From DATEMK01 sp035275625 (GTDB lineage Bacteria > Bacteroidota > Bacteroidia > AKYH767-A > OLB10), in the NCBI GenBank assembly GCA_035275625.1, contig DATEMK010000089.1, positions 1-14,439 on the forward strand: a DNA stretch of 14,439 bases, read 5' to 3'. A model generated the notes under the pieces. The model had not been told where the DNA came from. It saw nothing but the letters and a program-made list of their open reading frames with translations, and searched no databases. Shown one piece after another: positions 1 through 7,078 of the stretch (the stretch's first letter is position 1; each line of letters begins with the position of its first letter). Made by a program: the position numbers and the translations under genes.

Positions 1-1
1 A

Positions 2-235
2 ACTACTGTTAACAATGATGACGGATCATTTGATGTAATATTTGATTACAACAGCAATTTGCCATATTCTTATAAAATTGTTGACATGGTGGGCAATATT
101 GTGTCAGAAAAGGCAGGCATCAATGCAGTAAACGGCTCCAACATTCTTAATGTGAAGAGCCATCTTGCTTCGGGTGTTTACACAATTATGATACACAACC
201 AGCAAGAAACAGTGACACGGAAAATTTTCAGATAG
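2..235 (+). CDS. C-terminus of a T9SS type A sorting-domain protein (5' end outside window)
   Basis: The open frame from base 2 to the TAG at 233-235 encodes 77 residues and has no start inside the window. It reads as the C-terminal beta-sandwich that targets proteins to the type IX secretion system of Bacteroidota. A strand resembling YKIVDMVGNIV is followed by an LNVKSHLASGVYTI segment, and the protein ends in a short basic RKIFR. In this family the domain is recognised at the outer membrane and removed during export or anchoring to the surface. The catalytic or binding part of the protein lies upstream and cannot be judged here. A strong terminator follows 20 bases after the stop. The sorting-domain call is confident; the protein's role is unknown. 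Confidence 0.85.
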   Translation, partial: TTVNNDDGSFDVIFDYNSNLPYSYKIVDMVGNIVSEKAGINAVNGSNILNVKSHLASGVYTIMIHNQQETVTRKIFR

Positions 236-254
236 GTGTTTAAAAGGTTTTAGG

Positions 255-293
255 AAAAACTCCTTCCGCCTGATTCGGAAGGAGTTTTTTTTT
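255..293 (+). terminator. Rho-independent terminator after the T9SS-substrate gene
   Basis: A 14-bp perfect stem pairs 255-268 with 276-289 around a 7-nt loop (269-275). Its core is ACTCCTTCCG paired with CGGAAGGAGT. It ends in nine T residues (285-293). It separates the secreted-protein gene from the penicillin-binding protein gene. Confidence 0.93.
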
Positions 294-362
294 GAAATAA
301 TTTTTTCAGCGTTGCGTTAATAACACAACATACTTCAAGCTATCCTGCACTTTAAAAATATT

Positions 363-370
363 TACTTTTA
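363..370 (+). promoter_or_regulatory. Possible -7 element for the PBP1A gene
   Basis: TACTTTTA differs by one base from the Bacteroidota -7 consensus TAnnTTTG. It lies 32 bases before the ATG at 403, downstream of the terminator. No convincing TTTG element is seen about 19 bases upstream, so this is a weak call. Confidence 0.3.
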
Positions 371-402
371 CAAACGCTTTTCAGAACGAATAATTTATTT
401 AC

Positions 403-2625
403 ATGCCTTCAAAAAAAGGTTCACCCGGACTTAAAAAATATCTTAAATGGTTTTGGGTGCTAGTGGTGTTGCCGCCTCTATCCCTGGTTTTACTTGTAAT
501 TGGTACGGCTTATGAATGGTTTGGTGAACTTCCCTCCTTTGAGGACCTTGAAAATCCAAACAGCAGCATTTCATCAGAAGTATATTCTGCTGACGGAGTT
601 GTACTGGGGAAATATTATTTTCAAAATCGCTCAAATGTTCACTACAGTGAGCTGTCACCGAATATTGTTCGTGCATTAAAAGCAACAGAAGACATCCGTT
701 TTGAAGAACATTCGGGAGTAGATTTAAGAGGATTGCTCAGGGTGCTTTTTAAAACAGTAATACTAAGGCAAAGCAATGCTGGCGGAGGAAGCACCATTAC
801 TCAACAATTAGCCAAGAACTTATTTCCGAGAGAAAATATTTCAGGAATAAAAATTATCATGCGAAAAATTCAGGAGTGGATTATTGCCGTAAGACTGGAA
901 AAAAGCTATACAAAGAATGAAATCATTGCGATGTATTTGAATACTGTAGAATTCGGGAGCAACACATTTGGAATTAAATCTGCGTCACGAACTTTTTTTG
1001 ATAAAGCTCCTTCTGAATTGAATGTTCAGGAAGCAGCCGTGTTGACGGGTCTTTTAAAAGCGCCCACATATTACAGTCCGATACGAAACCCTAAAAATTC
1101 AACAGCAAGAAGAAATACGGTATTAGCACAAATGTACAAATATGATTTTCTGACCGATCATCAATTTGATTCTTTAAAAGCAATGCCCATCCGGCTGCGT
1201 TTCCAGGCTGAAGATCATAATGCAGGTATGGCAACTTACTTCAGAGAATCTTTAAGATTGGAGTTAGTGAAATGGTGCAGGGAGCATAAAAAAGCAGATG
1301 GGACTTCGTACAGCCTGTATCGTGACGGATTGAAAATTTATACCACCATTGACTCACGAATGCAGCGCTATGCAGAGGAAGCGGTAAAAGAGCATTTGAC
1401 GGATTTGCAAAAACAATTTAAAGACCATTGGAAAGGAAAAGTAGCCTGGGCACAGGTGCCGGAAGTTATTGACAATGGTATGAAACAGTCATACCGCTAT
1501 GCAGAATTAAAAGGAAAAGGTGTTTCGGAGGATTCAATAAAAAAGAATTTCAACACAAAAATTCCAATGACAATCTTTTCATGGAATGGTGAAATTGATA
1601 CTATGATGAGTCCGCTGGATTCAATAAAATATTTTAAACAGATTTTGCAGACGGGTTTTATGTCAATGGATCCTCATACCGGATATGTACGTGCATGGGT
1701 AGGGGGAAATAATTATGAATACTTCAAATATGATCATGTCAAAGAAGGGAAGAGACAGGTGGGCTCTACTTTCAAGCCTTTTCTATACACGCTTGCTGTA
1801 CAGGAAGGGTATTCACCATGCTACAAGATTCCAAATATTCCGGTCACAATTATGCTTCCTACAGGGGAGTCATGGACTCCTAAAAACGCAGAACCGGAGT
1901 ATGGAGGAATGATGACTTTGAAAGAAGCATTAGCAAATTCCATCAATTGCATTTCGGCATATCTTATGAAGCAGTTCGGTCCCGAAGCGATGATTGACAT
2001 TGCACGTAAAATGGGAATCACCAGCCCGATTGACCCGGTTCCCGCAATTTGCCTGGGTACACCGGATATTTCTGTCTATGAAATGGTCGGAGCATACTCA
2101 ACATTTGCAAACAAAGGTGTGTGGACCGAACCAATTTATCTCACACGGATTGAGGATAAAAATGGTGTGGTGCTGCAGGATTTTGTTCCAAAAAAAGTAG
2201 AAGCGATCAGCGAAGAAACTGCTTATGTAATGTTGAGTCTTTTGCAGGGGGTAGTTCAATATGGAACAAGTGTGCGCCTCAGGTATAAATACGGATTTGC
2301 AAATCCGATTGCCGGCAAAACCGGAACCACGCAAGAATATAGTGACGGCTGGTTTATGGGAATCACTCCTGACCTTGTTTCGGGATGCTGGGTGGGTTGT
2401 GAAGACCGTTCCATTCACTTTCGTTCTATCACTTTAGGACAAGGGGCAAATATGGCATTACCTATTTGGGCATTGTATATGAAAAAAGTGTATGCGGATA
2501 AAGCTTTGAATATCTCACAAGGCACTTTTGAACGACCTCCCGGAAAACTTTCCATTGAACTTGATTGTTCAAAATATCAAAACACAAATCAGATTAATCC
2601 TAATGATTCTGATTTTGGATTTTGA
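403..2625 (+). CDS. mrcA: Class A penicillin-binding protein 1A: peptidoglycan glycosyltransferase and transpeptidase
   Basis: This 740-residue bifunctional cell-wall synthase would polymerise lipid II into glycan strands and cross-link their peptides in the periplasm. A short basic N-terminus precedes one membrane anchor (about 16-36). The GT51 glycosyltransferase domain spans roughly 60-240. It carries the EDIRFEEHSGVD motif with catalytic Glu96, GGGSTITQQLAKN (127-139), and the third motif around EIIAMYLNTVEFG (173-185). The transpeptidase domain (about 415-700) has the nucleophile motif STFK at Ser455, SIN at 513-515 and KTG at 639-641. All penicillin-binding motifs are intact and the length is normal for the family in this phylum. 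No Shine-Dalgarno sequence precedes the ATG, as is usual here. The gene stands alone between a terminator and the CoA-transferase pair. The symbol mrcA is by family; ponA is an equivalent name. Confidence 0.95.
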   Translation: MPSKKGSPGLKKYLKWFWVLVVLPPLSLVLLVIGTAYEWFGELPSFEDLENPNSSISSEVYSADGVVLGKYYFQNRSNVHYSELSPNIVRALKATEDIRFEEHSGVDLRGLLRVLFKTVILRQSNAGGGSTITQQLAKNLFPRENISGIKIIMRKIQEWIIAVRLEKSYTKNEIIAMYLNTVEFGSNTFGIKSASRTFFDKAPSELNVQEAAVLTGLLKAPTYYSPIRNPKNSTARRNTVLAQMYKYDFLTDHQFDSLKAMPIRLRFQAEDHNAGMATYFRESLRLELVKWCREHKKADGTSYSLYRDGLKIYTTIDSRMQRYAEEAVKEHLTDLQKQFKDHWKGKVAWAQVPEVIDNGMKQSYRYAELKGKGVSEDSIKKNFNTKIPMTIFSWNGEIDTMMSPLDSIKYFKQILQTGFMSMDPHTGYVRAWVGGNNYEYFKYDHVKEGKRQVGSTFKPFLYTLAVQEGYSPCYKIPNIPVTIMLPTGESWTPKNAEPEYGGMMTLKEALANSINCISAYLMKQFGPEAMIDIARKMGITSPIDPVPAICLGTPDISVYEMVGAYSTFANKGVWTEPIYLTRIEDKNGVVLQDFVPKKVEAISEETAYVMLSLLQGVVQYGTSVRLRYKYGFANPIAGKTGTTQEYSDGWFMGITPDLVSGCWVGCEDRSIHFRSITLGQGANMALPIWALYMKKVYADKALNISQGTFERPPGKLSIELDCSKYQNTNQINPNDSDFGF

Positions 2626-2680
2626 AGAAATGTTAGATGATTATTTTTTCTTATCACAGGGTTACCTCATCACTTTATCA

Positions 2681-2694
2681 CGAATAAATATTCG
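2681..2694. repeat. 14-nt inverted repeat upstream of the CoA-transferase genes
   Basis: CGAATA and TATTCG form a 6-bp palindrome with a 2-nt spacer. It ends 20 bases before the putative -7 element at 2714. Position and symmetry would suit an operator, but nothing else supports that role. Confidence 0.3.
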
Positions 2695-2713
2695 GCTTGT
2701 ATTATTATTAAAT

Positions 2714-2721
2714 TAAATTTG
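2714..2721 (+). promoter_or_regulatory. -7 promoter element for scoA-scoB
   Basis: TAAATTTG matches the Bacteroidota -7 consensus TAnnTTTG exactly, 42 bases before the scoA ATG. The nearest upstream TTG (2697-2699) leaves only 14 bases instead of the usual 17-20. The -33 box is therefore poor or absent. Confidence 0.5.
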
Positions 2722-2762
2722 CTTCCGCAAGTTTTTTAAATTTTCATACTAAAAAAAACAAC

Positions 2763-3473
2763 ATGAACAAAACTGTAAAAAATGCTGACGAAGCTGTACA
2801 TGACATTCAGGATGGAATGACGCTTGCTCTTGGCGGATTCGGCTTGTGCGGAATTCCGGAGAATTGCATTAATGCTCTTGTAAAAAAAGGAGTAAAAAAT
2901 ATTACCTGTATTTCTAACAATGCCGGTGTGGATGATTTTGGCCTGGGACTTCTGTTGCAGGGAAAACAAATTAAAAAAATGATTTCATCTTATGTGGGTG
3001 AGAATGCAGAATTCGAACGCCAGATGTTAAGCGGAGAATTAGAAGTTGATTTAATTCCGCAGGGAACTCTTGCCACGCGGCTGATGGCTGCCGGTTACGG
3101 TATGCCTGCAATTTATACTCCTGCCGGAGTGGGGACTGAAATAGCGGAAGGAAAAGAAACGAGAAGATTCAAATTTAACGGAAGTGAAAAAGATTACCTG
3201 ATGGAGTATGCCTTTGAGCCTGACTTCGCAATTGTTAAAGCATGGAAAGGCGATACAACCGGTAATTTAATTTTCCGGTTAACTTCCCGTAACTTCAGTC
3301 CTCTCGTTGCCATGTCAGGAAAAATTACCATTGCGGAAGTTGAAGAACTTGTACAACCGGGAGAATTAAATCCTGACAATATTCATGTTCCCGGAATTTA
3401 TGTGCACAGAATATTCCAGGGAAGCAATTATGAAAAAAGAATTGAACAACGGACAGTGAGAAAAAAGAATTAA
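2763..3473 (+). CDS. scoA: 3-oxoacid (succinyl-CoA type) CoA-transferase subunit A
   Basis: This is the alpha subunit of a family I CoA-transferase, 236 residues long. Together with subunit B it moves CoA between succinyl-CoA and acetoacetate or a related 3-oxoacid in ketone-body and short-chain acid metabolism. The family signature is clear: GGFGLCGIPE at 24-33, near the N-terminus. Further conserved stretches are SNNAG, IPQGTLATRL, TPAGVGT and PDFAIVKAWKGD. The C-terminus (EKRIEQRTVR) also resembles the SCOT alpha end. Subunit B starts 3 bases after this stop, so the two are surely co-transcribed and made in equal amounts. An AtoD-type acetate CoA-transferase is the alternative; sequence alone does not settle the acid substrate. 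Confidence 0.93.
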   Translation: MNKTVKNADEAVHDIQDGMTLALGGFGLCGIPENCINALVKKGVKNITCISNNAGVDDFGLGLLLQGKQIKKMISSYVGENAEFERQMLSGELEVDLIPQGTLATRLMAAGYGMPAIYTPAGVGTEIAEGKETRRFKFNGSEKDYLMEYAFEPDFAIVKAWKGDTTGNLIFRLTSRNFSPLVAMSGKITIAEVEELVQPGELNPDNIHVPGIYVHRIFQGSNYEKRIEQRTVRKKN

Positions 3474-3476
3474 TTT

Positions 3477-4133
3477 ATGTTAGATAAAAACGGTATCGCA
3501 AAACGGATTGCGAAAGAAGTAAAAGACGGAATGTATGTGAACCTCGGAATCGGGATTCCTACATTGGTTGCAAATTATCTTCCGAAAGGAGTCAATGTAA
3601 TACTTCAATCTGAAAACGGAATACTCGGCATGGGGCCATTTCCTTACGAAGGCGAAGAAGATGCTGATTTGATTAATGCAGGTAAGCAGACTGTTACACT
3701 TTTGCCCGGTGCTGCTATATTCGATTCTGCACTCAGCTTCGGGATGATACGGTCACAGAAAGTTGATCTGACAATTCTCGGTGCGATGGAAGTGAGCGAA
3801 GAAGGAGACATTGCCAACTGGAAAATTCCCGGCAAGATGGTGAAAGGAATGGGTGGTGCAATGGATTTAGTGGCTTCAGCAAAAAATATAATTGTGGCTA
3901 TGCAGCATGTGAACAAAGCAGGCGAATCGAAACTTTTACCTAAATGCACTTTGCCGTTGACAGGAATTAAATGCATCAAAAGAATTGTGACAGAGCTTGC
4001 CGTGCTGGATGTAACCCCGCAGGGTTTTAAATTATTGGAACGCGCTCCCGGAATTTCTGTTGAAGAAATAAAAAAAGCTACTGCCGGAAAATTAATTATT
4101 GAAGGAGATATTCCGGAAATGAAAATTGATTAG
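3477..4133 (+). CDS. scoB: 3-oxoacid CoA-transferase subunit B, catalytic subunit
   Basis: This is the 218-residue beta subunit of the CoA-transferase. The active-site signature LQSENGILGMGP places the catalytic glutamate at residue 46 (SENG), which forms the enzyme-CoA thioester intermediate. GIGIPTLVANYLP near the start and NWKIPGKMVKGMGGAMDL in the middle are also typical of the family. It follows subunit A after 3 bases and forms the second gene of the operon. The final Asp codon and TAG stop (4128-4133) lie inside the first GATTAGCA word of an octamer array, so the array begins in the coding sequence. The protein otherwise ends at the usual place for this family. Confidence 0.94.
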   Translation: MLDKNGIAKRIAKEVKDGMYVNLGIGIPTLVANYLPKGVNVILQSENGILGMGPFPYEGEEDADLINAGKQTVTLLPGAAIFDSALSFGMIRSQKVDLTILGAMEVSEEGDIANWKIPGKMVKGMGGAMDLVASAKNIIVAMQHVNKAGESKLLPKCTLPLTGIKCIKRIVTELAVLDVTPQGFKLLERAPGISVEEIKKATAGKLIIEGDIPEMKID

Positions 4134-4167
4134 CAGATGTGATGATTAGCAGATTAGCAGATTTAAA
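4128..4167 (+). repeat. Period-8 word array at the end of scoB
   Basis: Five consecutive 8-nt blocks lie in strict register: GATTAGCA (4128), GATGTGAT (4136), GATTAGCA (4144), GATTAGCA (4152) and GATTTAAA (4160). The first block contains the stop codon of scoB. Because 8 is not a multiple of 3, the repeated TAG falls in different reading frames. Confidence 0.9.
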
Positions 4168-4185
4168 AATACAATTGGTGTTAAT

Positions 4186-4548
4186 ATGGATGAGAAAAAA
4201 TTGGAAGAGAATCTGATTGTAAATCTTACGTTTGATTTTGCAGTTGATATTGTTGAGTATTCAGAATTGTTGCAACGCGAAAAACATTTTGTAATATCTA
4301 ACCAGTTGATTAAATCCGGAACGAGCATTGGGGCAAATGTGAGAGAAGCTCAAAATGCTGAAAGCAATAACGATTTTATTCATAAAATGAAAGTTGCGGC
4401 TAAAGAGGCTGACGAAAGCCAATACTGGCTGGAACTATGCAAAAAATCAAAGAATTATTCTTCGCCTGATCATTTGCTCACAAAACTTATTTCAATAATG
4501 AGAGTATTGAATAAGATTATTTCGACTTCAAAATCAAAAACCAATTAG
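4186..4548 (+). CDS. Four-helix-bundle protein of the 23S rRNA-intervening-sequence (IVP/S23) family
   Basis: This is a 120-residue, all-helical protein. The family signature is visible at 44-56 (SGTSIGANVREAQ), followed by FIHKMKVAAKEADESQYWLEL (64-84), the third-helix pattern of this family (Pfam 23S_rRNA_IVP). Members were first found in intervening sequences of bacterial 23S rRNA genes, and related bundles include the Avd protein of diversity-generating retroelements. The molecular function of the stand-alone proteins is unknown to me. The gene lies between scoB and the aspartate kinase gene, within 24-bp inverted repeats. Its last codon and TAG stop (4543-4548) again fall inside an octamer word, AATTAGCA. 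It is complete, with a normal length and no sign of decay. No rRNA sequence surrounds it. Confidence 0.88.
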   Translation: MDEKKLEENLIVNLTFDFAVDIVEYSELLQREKHFVISNQLIKSGTSIGANVREAQNAESNNDFIHKMKVAAKEADESQYWLELCKKSKNYSSPDHLLTKLISIMRVLNKIISTSKSKTN

Positions 4549-4574
4549 CAGATTAGCAAATGTGACGATTAGCA
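4543..4574 (+). repeat. Period-8 word array at the end of the IVP-family gene
   Basis: Four blocks lie in register: AATTAGCA (4543), GATTAGCA (4551), AATGTGAC (4559) and GATTAGCA (4567). It is a diverged direct copy of the array at 4128. It can also pair locally with the inverted array at 4594-4625. Confidence 0.85.
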
Positions 4575-4593
4575 GGTAATGGCTTCTTTAATT

Positions 4594-4625
4594 TGCTAAT
4601 TTGCTAATCTGCTAATCATCACATC
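4594..4625 (-). repeat. Inverted period-8 array just before the aspartate kinase start
   Basis: Read on the minus strand from 4625, the blocks are GATGTGAT, GATTAGCA, GATTAGCA and AATTAGCA. The first three repeat 4136-4159 exactly. The array ends 5 bases before the lysC ATG, so it forms most of that gene's leader. Confidence 0.9.
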
Positions 4626-4630
4626 ATCTC

Positions 4631-5917
4631 ATGAAAGTTTTCAAATTCGGTGGGGCTTCTGTTAAGGATGCCGATGCAGTAAAAAATGCAACATCAATTC
4701 TCCAAAAATTTTCCAATGAAAAAATTGTGGTGGTGATTTCTGCAATGGGAAAAACTACCAATGCTTTGGAAAAAGTGGTTAATGCTTATTTTCATAATGA
4801 AGGTGATGCGCATCAATTGCTGAATGAAGTAAAGGACTTTCATTTCAAAATAATGAAAGAATTATTTTCTGATGAGTCAGACAAAGTCTTTTCAGAGGTA
4901 AATAATGTTTTTACAGAAGTGGAATGGACACTAAACGAAAAATCAAATCGCGGTTACGGTTTTGCATACGACCAGGTGGTTTCTGCTGGCGAACTTGTTT
5001 CAACAAAAATAATCAGCGCATATCTCAACAATTCAGGAATAAAAAATACGTGGCTGGATGTGCGTGACTGTATTCGTACGGATGATACATGGCGTGAAGG
5101 AAAAGTGGAATGGGAAATTACGCAGCAAAAGATTACTGAAATAGTCCCTGCATTGTTTACCAAAGAAAATAATCTAATAATCACGCAGGGATTTATCGGC
5201 AGTACTTCTGAAAATTTCACCACCACTCTTGGCCGCGAGGGTTCTGATTATACGGCTGCAATCATGGCTCATTGTATGGATGCAGAATGTGTGATGATCT
5301 GGAAAGATGTTCCGGGCGTTTTAAATGCAGACCCAAAGTACTTTAAAGAAGCTCAGAAGTTAGAGAAGATAAGTTACCATGATGCGATTGAATTGGCATA
5401 CTATGGCGCATCAGTTATTCATCCTAAAACAATCAAGCCGCTCGAAAATAAAAACATTACGCTTTACGTAAAATCTTTTTTGAATCCTGATTCGCAGGGA
5501 ACAAGCATTGACCGCAATTCACTGACAAAGCCATTAATTCCTTCTTTTATCTTTAAGACAAACCAGGTGCTCATTACTATTTCGGCAAAAGATTTTTCTT
5601 TTATTGCGGAAGAAAACCTGAGCACGATTTTCGGAATTTTTGCAAAACACGGTGTGAAGATTAACCTGATGCAAAACTCAGCCATCAGTTTTTCGGTTTG
5701 CATGGACAATGACCTGTTTAAAATTCCTGCATTGATTGACGAATTGAAAACGCATTTCAAAATATTGTATAACGAAAACCTGGAGCTTTACACCATCCGC
5801 CATTACTTTCCTTCAACGATAGAAACGCTTTCTGCCGGAAAGGAAATATTGCTGGAGCAGAGAAGCCGGTTGACTGCGCAATTGGTGATGAGGGGTTTAA
5901 AAACAAAGGAAGAGTAA
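4631..5917 (+). CDS. lysC: Aspartate kinase (monofunctional)
   Basis: This 428-residue protein phosphorylates L-aspartate. That is the first step to lysine (through diaminopimelate), threonine and methionine. The amino-acid kinase domain begins with KFGGASV at 5-11. It carries GREGSDYTAA at 201-210, the DVPGVLNADP nucleotide-binding loop at 226-235 and ASVIHPKTIKPL at 260-271. The C-terminal part (about 312-395) reads as paired ACT regulatory folds, where end-product amino acids usually act. The ending LSAGKEILLEQRSRLTAQLVMR is typical of Bacteroidota aspartate kinases. There is no homoserine dehydrogenase fusion. The ATG lies 5 bases beyond an inverted octamer array, with no recognisable promoter or Shine-Dalgarno sequence between them. 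Transcription therefore comes from upstream or from within the repeat region. Heme A synthase follows after 11 bases. Confidence 0.93.
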   Translation: MKVFKFGGASVKDADAVKNATSILQKFSNEKIVVVISAMGKTTNALEKVVNAYFHNEGDAHQLLNEVKDFHFKIMKELFSDESDKVFSEVNNVFTEVEWTLNEKSNRGYGFAYDQVVSAGELVSTKIISAYLNNSGIKNTWLDVRDCIRTDDTWREGKVEWEITQQKITEIVPALFTKENNLIITQGFIGSTSENFTTTLGREGSDYTAAIMAHCMDAECVMIWKDVPGVLNADPKYFKEAQKLEKISYHDAIELAYYGASVIHPKTIKPLENKNITLYVKSFLNPDSQGTSIDRNSLTKPLIPSFIFKTNQVLITISAKDFSFIAEENLSTIFGIFAKHGVKINLMQNSAISFSVCMDNDLFKIPALIDELKTHFKILYNENLELYTIRHYFPSTIETLSAGKEILLEQRSRLTAQLVMRGLKTKEE

Positions 5918-5928
5918 GGAATCAGAAG

Positions 5929-6984
5929 ATGAGATCTTACAACCACAACATTGTTCTCTGGCTTTTCAGCGGGTGCTTTTTAATTTTTACGATGGTCATT
6001 GTTGGAGGCATTACGCGTCTCACCGGTTCGGGACTTTCTATTACCGAATGGAAACTGGTAAGGGGAACCGTTCCGCCTTTAAATGAGCAGCAATGGAATG
6101 AAGAGTTCGATAATTATAAGCAAATTCCGCAGTACAGGGAAATGAATTATGATTATACGTTAAATGATTTTAAAAAAATTTATTTCTGGGAATACATTCA
6201 CCGTTTGATCGGAAGATTAATCGGGATCGTTTTTCTTATTCCGTTTCTTTATTTCTGGTTTACTAAACAATTATCCAAACCGCTGTTTAATAAATTACTA
6301 TTTCTTTTTTTTCTTGGCGGATTGCAGGGTTTTCTGGGATGGTACATGGTTAAAAGCGGTTTGGTAAATAATATCCGCGTGAGTCATTTGCGCCTGGCAA
6401 CACATCTGATCACAGCATTTATAACTTTTGGTTTTACTTTTTGGGTGATGCTTGAAATCATTCCGCACAAAAAAACAAAAGAGAATTCATTAACTATTTC
6501 TCTGCGAAAAGCATCGTATTTAATTCTAATTCTTGTTGTTCTTCAAATAATTTACGGAGCATTCGTGGCAGGATTAAAAGGCGGGCACATTTACAATACG
6601 TTTCCAAAGATGGGTGATGAATGGGTTGCATCATCTGTATCTTACGGAATAAAAACGGAAGGATTGAGCAGCCTGTTCAATAATATTTCCGTGGTTCAAT
6701 TTATTCATCGCACCATTGCGTGGGTGCTTGCTTTGACAATATTTTTTATAGGGTATTATGCAAAAAGGAAAAATGATGTTTCAGACAAAACACTTTTATC
6801 GTCTGAACATATACGTGCAATAAACCTTTTGATAGTTATAGTGCTGCTCCAGTTTTTACTCGGAGTGTTTACATTAGTTTATAATGTGCCGATTACTTTA
6901 GGAGTATTGCACCAGGCTGGAGCATTTTTGCTTTTTACAAGTGCTATCTATGCTTTAAAGCAATTTGAAAACAAAATAATTTGA
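5929..6984 (+). CDS. ctaA: Heme A synthase, COX15/CtaA family
   Basis: This 351-residue integral membrane protein oxidises the C8 methyl group of heme O to the formyl group of heme A, needed by aa3-type cytochrome oxidases. Eight membrane segments can be drawn, at about 8-28, 88-110, 122-142, 152-176, 195-216, 258-280, 296-318 and 324-344. The heme-ligand histidines of the family are present: His91 in EYIHRLIGR, His153 and/or His159 in SHLRLATH, His260 in QFIHRTIAW and His328 in GVLHQAG. GGITRLTGSGLSITEWK (26-42) is the usual first-loop signature. The gene is 11 bases after lysC and probably co-transcribed, which is not functionally expected. No oxidase genes are in the window. Its TGA stop lies inside the first of several AATTTGA words. 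Confidence 0.94.
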   Translation: MRSYNHNIVLWLFSGCFLIFTMVIVGGITRLTGSGLSITEWKLVRGTVPPLNEQQWNEEFDNYKQIPQYREMNYDYTLNDFKKIYFWEYIHRLIGRLIGIVFLIPFLYFWFTKQLSKPLFNKLLFLFFLGGLQGFLGWYMVKSGLVNNIRVSHLRLATHLITAFITFGFTFWVMLEIIPHKKTKENSLTISLRKASYLILILVVLQIIYGAFVAGLKGGHIYNTFPKMGDEWVASSVSYGIKTEGLSSLFNNISVVQFIHRTIAWVLALTIFFIGYYAKRKNDVSDKTLLSSEHIRAINLLIVIVLLQFLLGVFTLVYNVPITLGVLHQAGAFLLFTSAIYALKQFENKII

Positions 6985-7076
6985 AGATAAAAAAATTTGA
7001 TAATTTGAAATTTGAAGATGAGAGCACCATTTTTACTTATAAATTCCTTTTTGCATTTTCAAATTTTCAAATCATC
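6962..7076. repeat. AATTTGA word array and inverted copy between convergent ctaA and pyk
   Basis: AATTTGA occurs at 6962, 6978, 6994, 7002 and 7009, with spacings of 16, 16, 8 and 7. The first is inside ctaA and the second holds its stop codon. An inverted copy, with two TTTTCAAA words in 8-nt register at 7056 and 7064, runs to 7076. Bases 6999-7020 pair with 7054-7076 with one bulge and two mismatches. This hairpin is the only candidate terminator for both convergent genes. Confidence 0.8.
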
Positions 7077-7078
7077 CA

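Larger units (their letters stand above)
4136..4625. mobile_element. Putative IVS-like cassette: IVP-family gene between 24-bp perfect inverted repeats
   Basis: Bases 4136-4159 and 4602-4625 are perfect 24-bp inverted repeats. Each consists of one GATGTGAT and two GATTAGCA words, and pairing resumes after one mismatch for 3 more bases. The only gene between them is the four-helix-bundle IVP-family gene. In 23S rRNA, members of this family sit inside intervening sequences whose ends pair into a stem, so the layout here is the same without the rRNA. No target-site duplication is visible and there is no transposase. That it is mobile is inference; the inverted repeats and the gene content are seen directly. 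Confidence 0.5.

Noticed and set aside
2098..2418. A 106-codon minus-strand frame inside the penicillin-binding protein gene
   Set aside because: It lies wholly opposite the conserved transpeptidase domain and shows no family features. It is a shadow of the coding strand.
4186..4548. Avd protein of a diversity-generating retroelement
   Set aside because: The fold is related, but no reverse transcriptase, template repeat or variable repeat with adenine-directed changes is present in the window.
4128..4625. Octamer arrays as a CRISPR array
   Set aside because: The units are 8 nt and contiguous, with no spacers of 25-40 nt, no leader and no cas genes.
4136..4625. A classical insertion sequence or MITE
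   Set aside because: No transposase is present and no direct target-site duplication is seen outside the inverted repeats. The repeats are made of period-8 words rather than a typical terminal repeat.
4100..4640. A 23S rRNA gene with an intervening sequence
   Set aside because: Protein-coding genes (scoB and lysC) directly flank the IVP-family gene, and no rRNA sequence is present.
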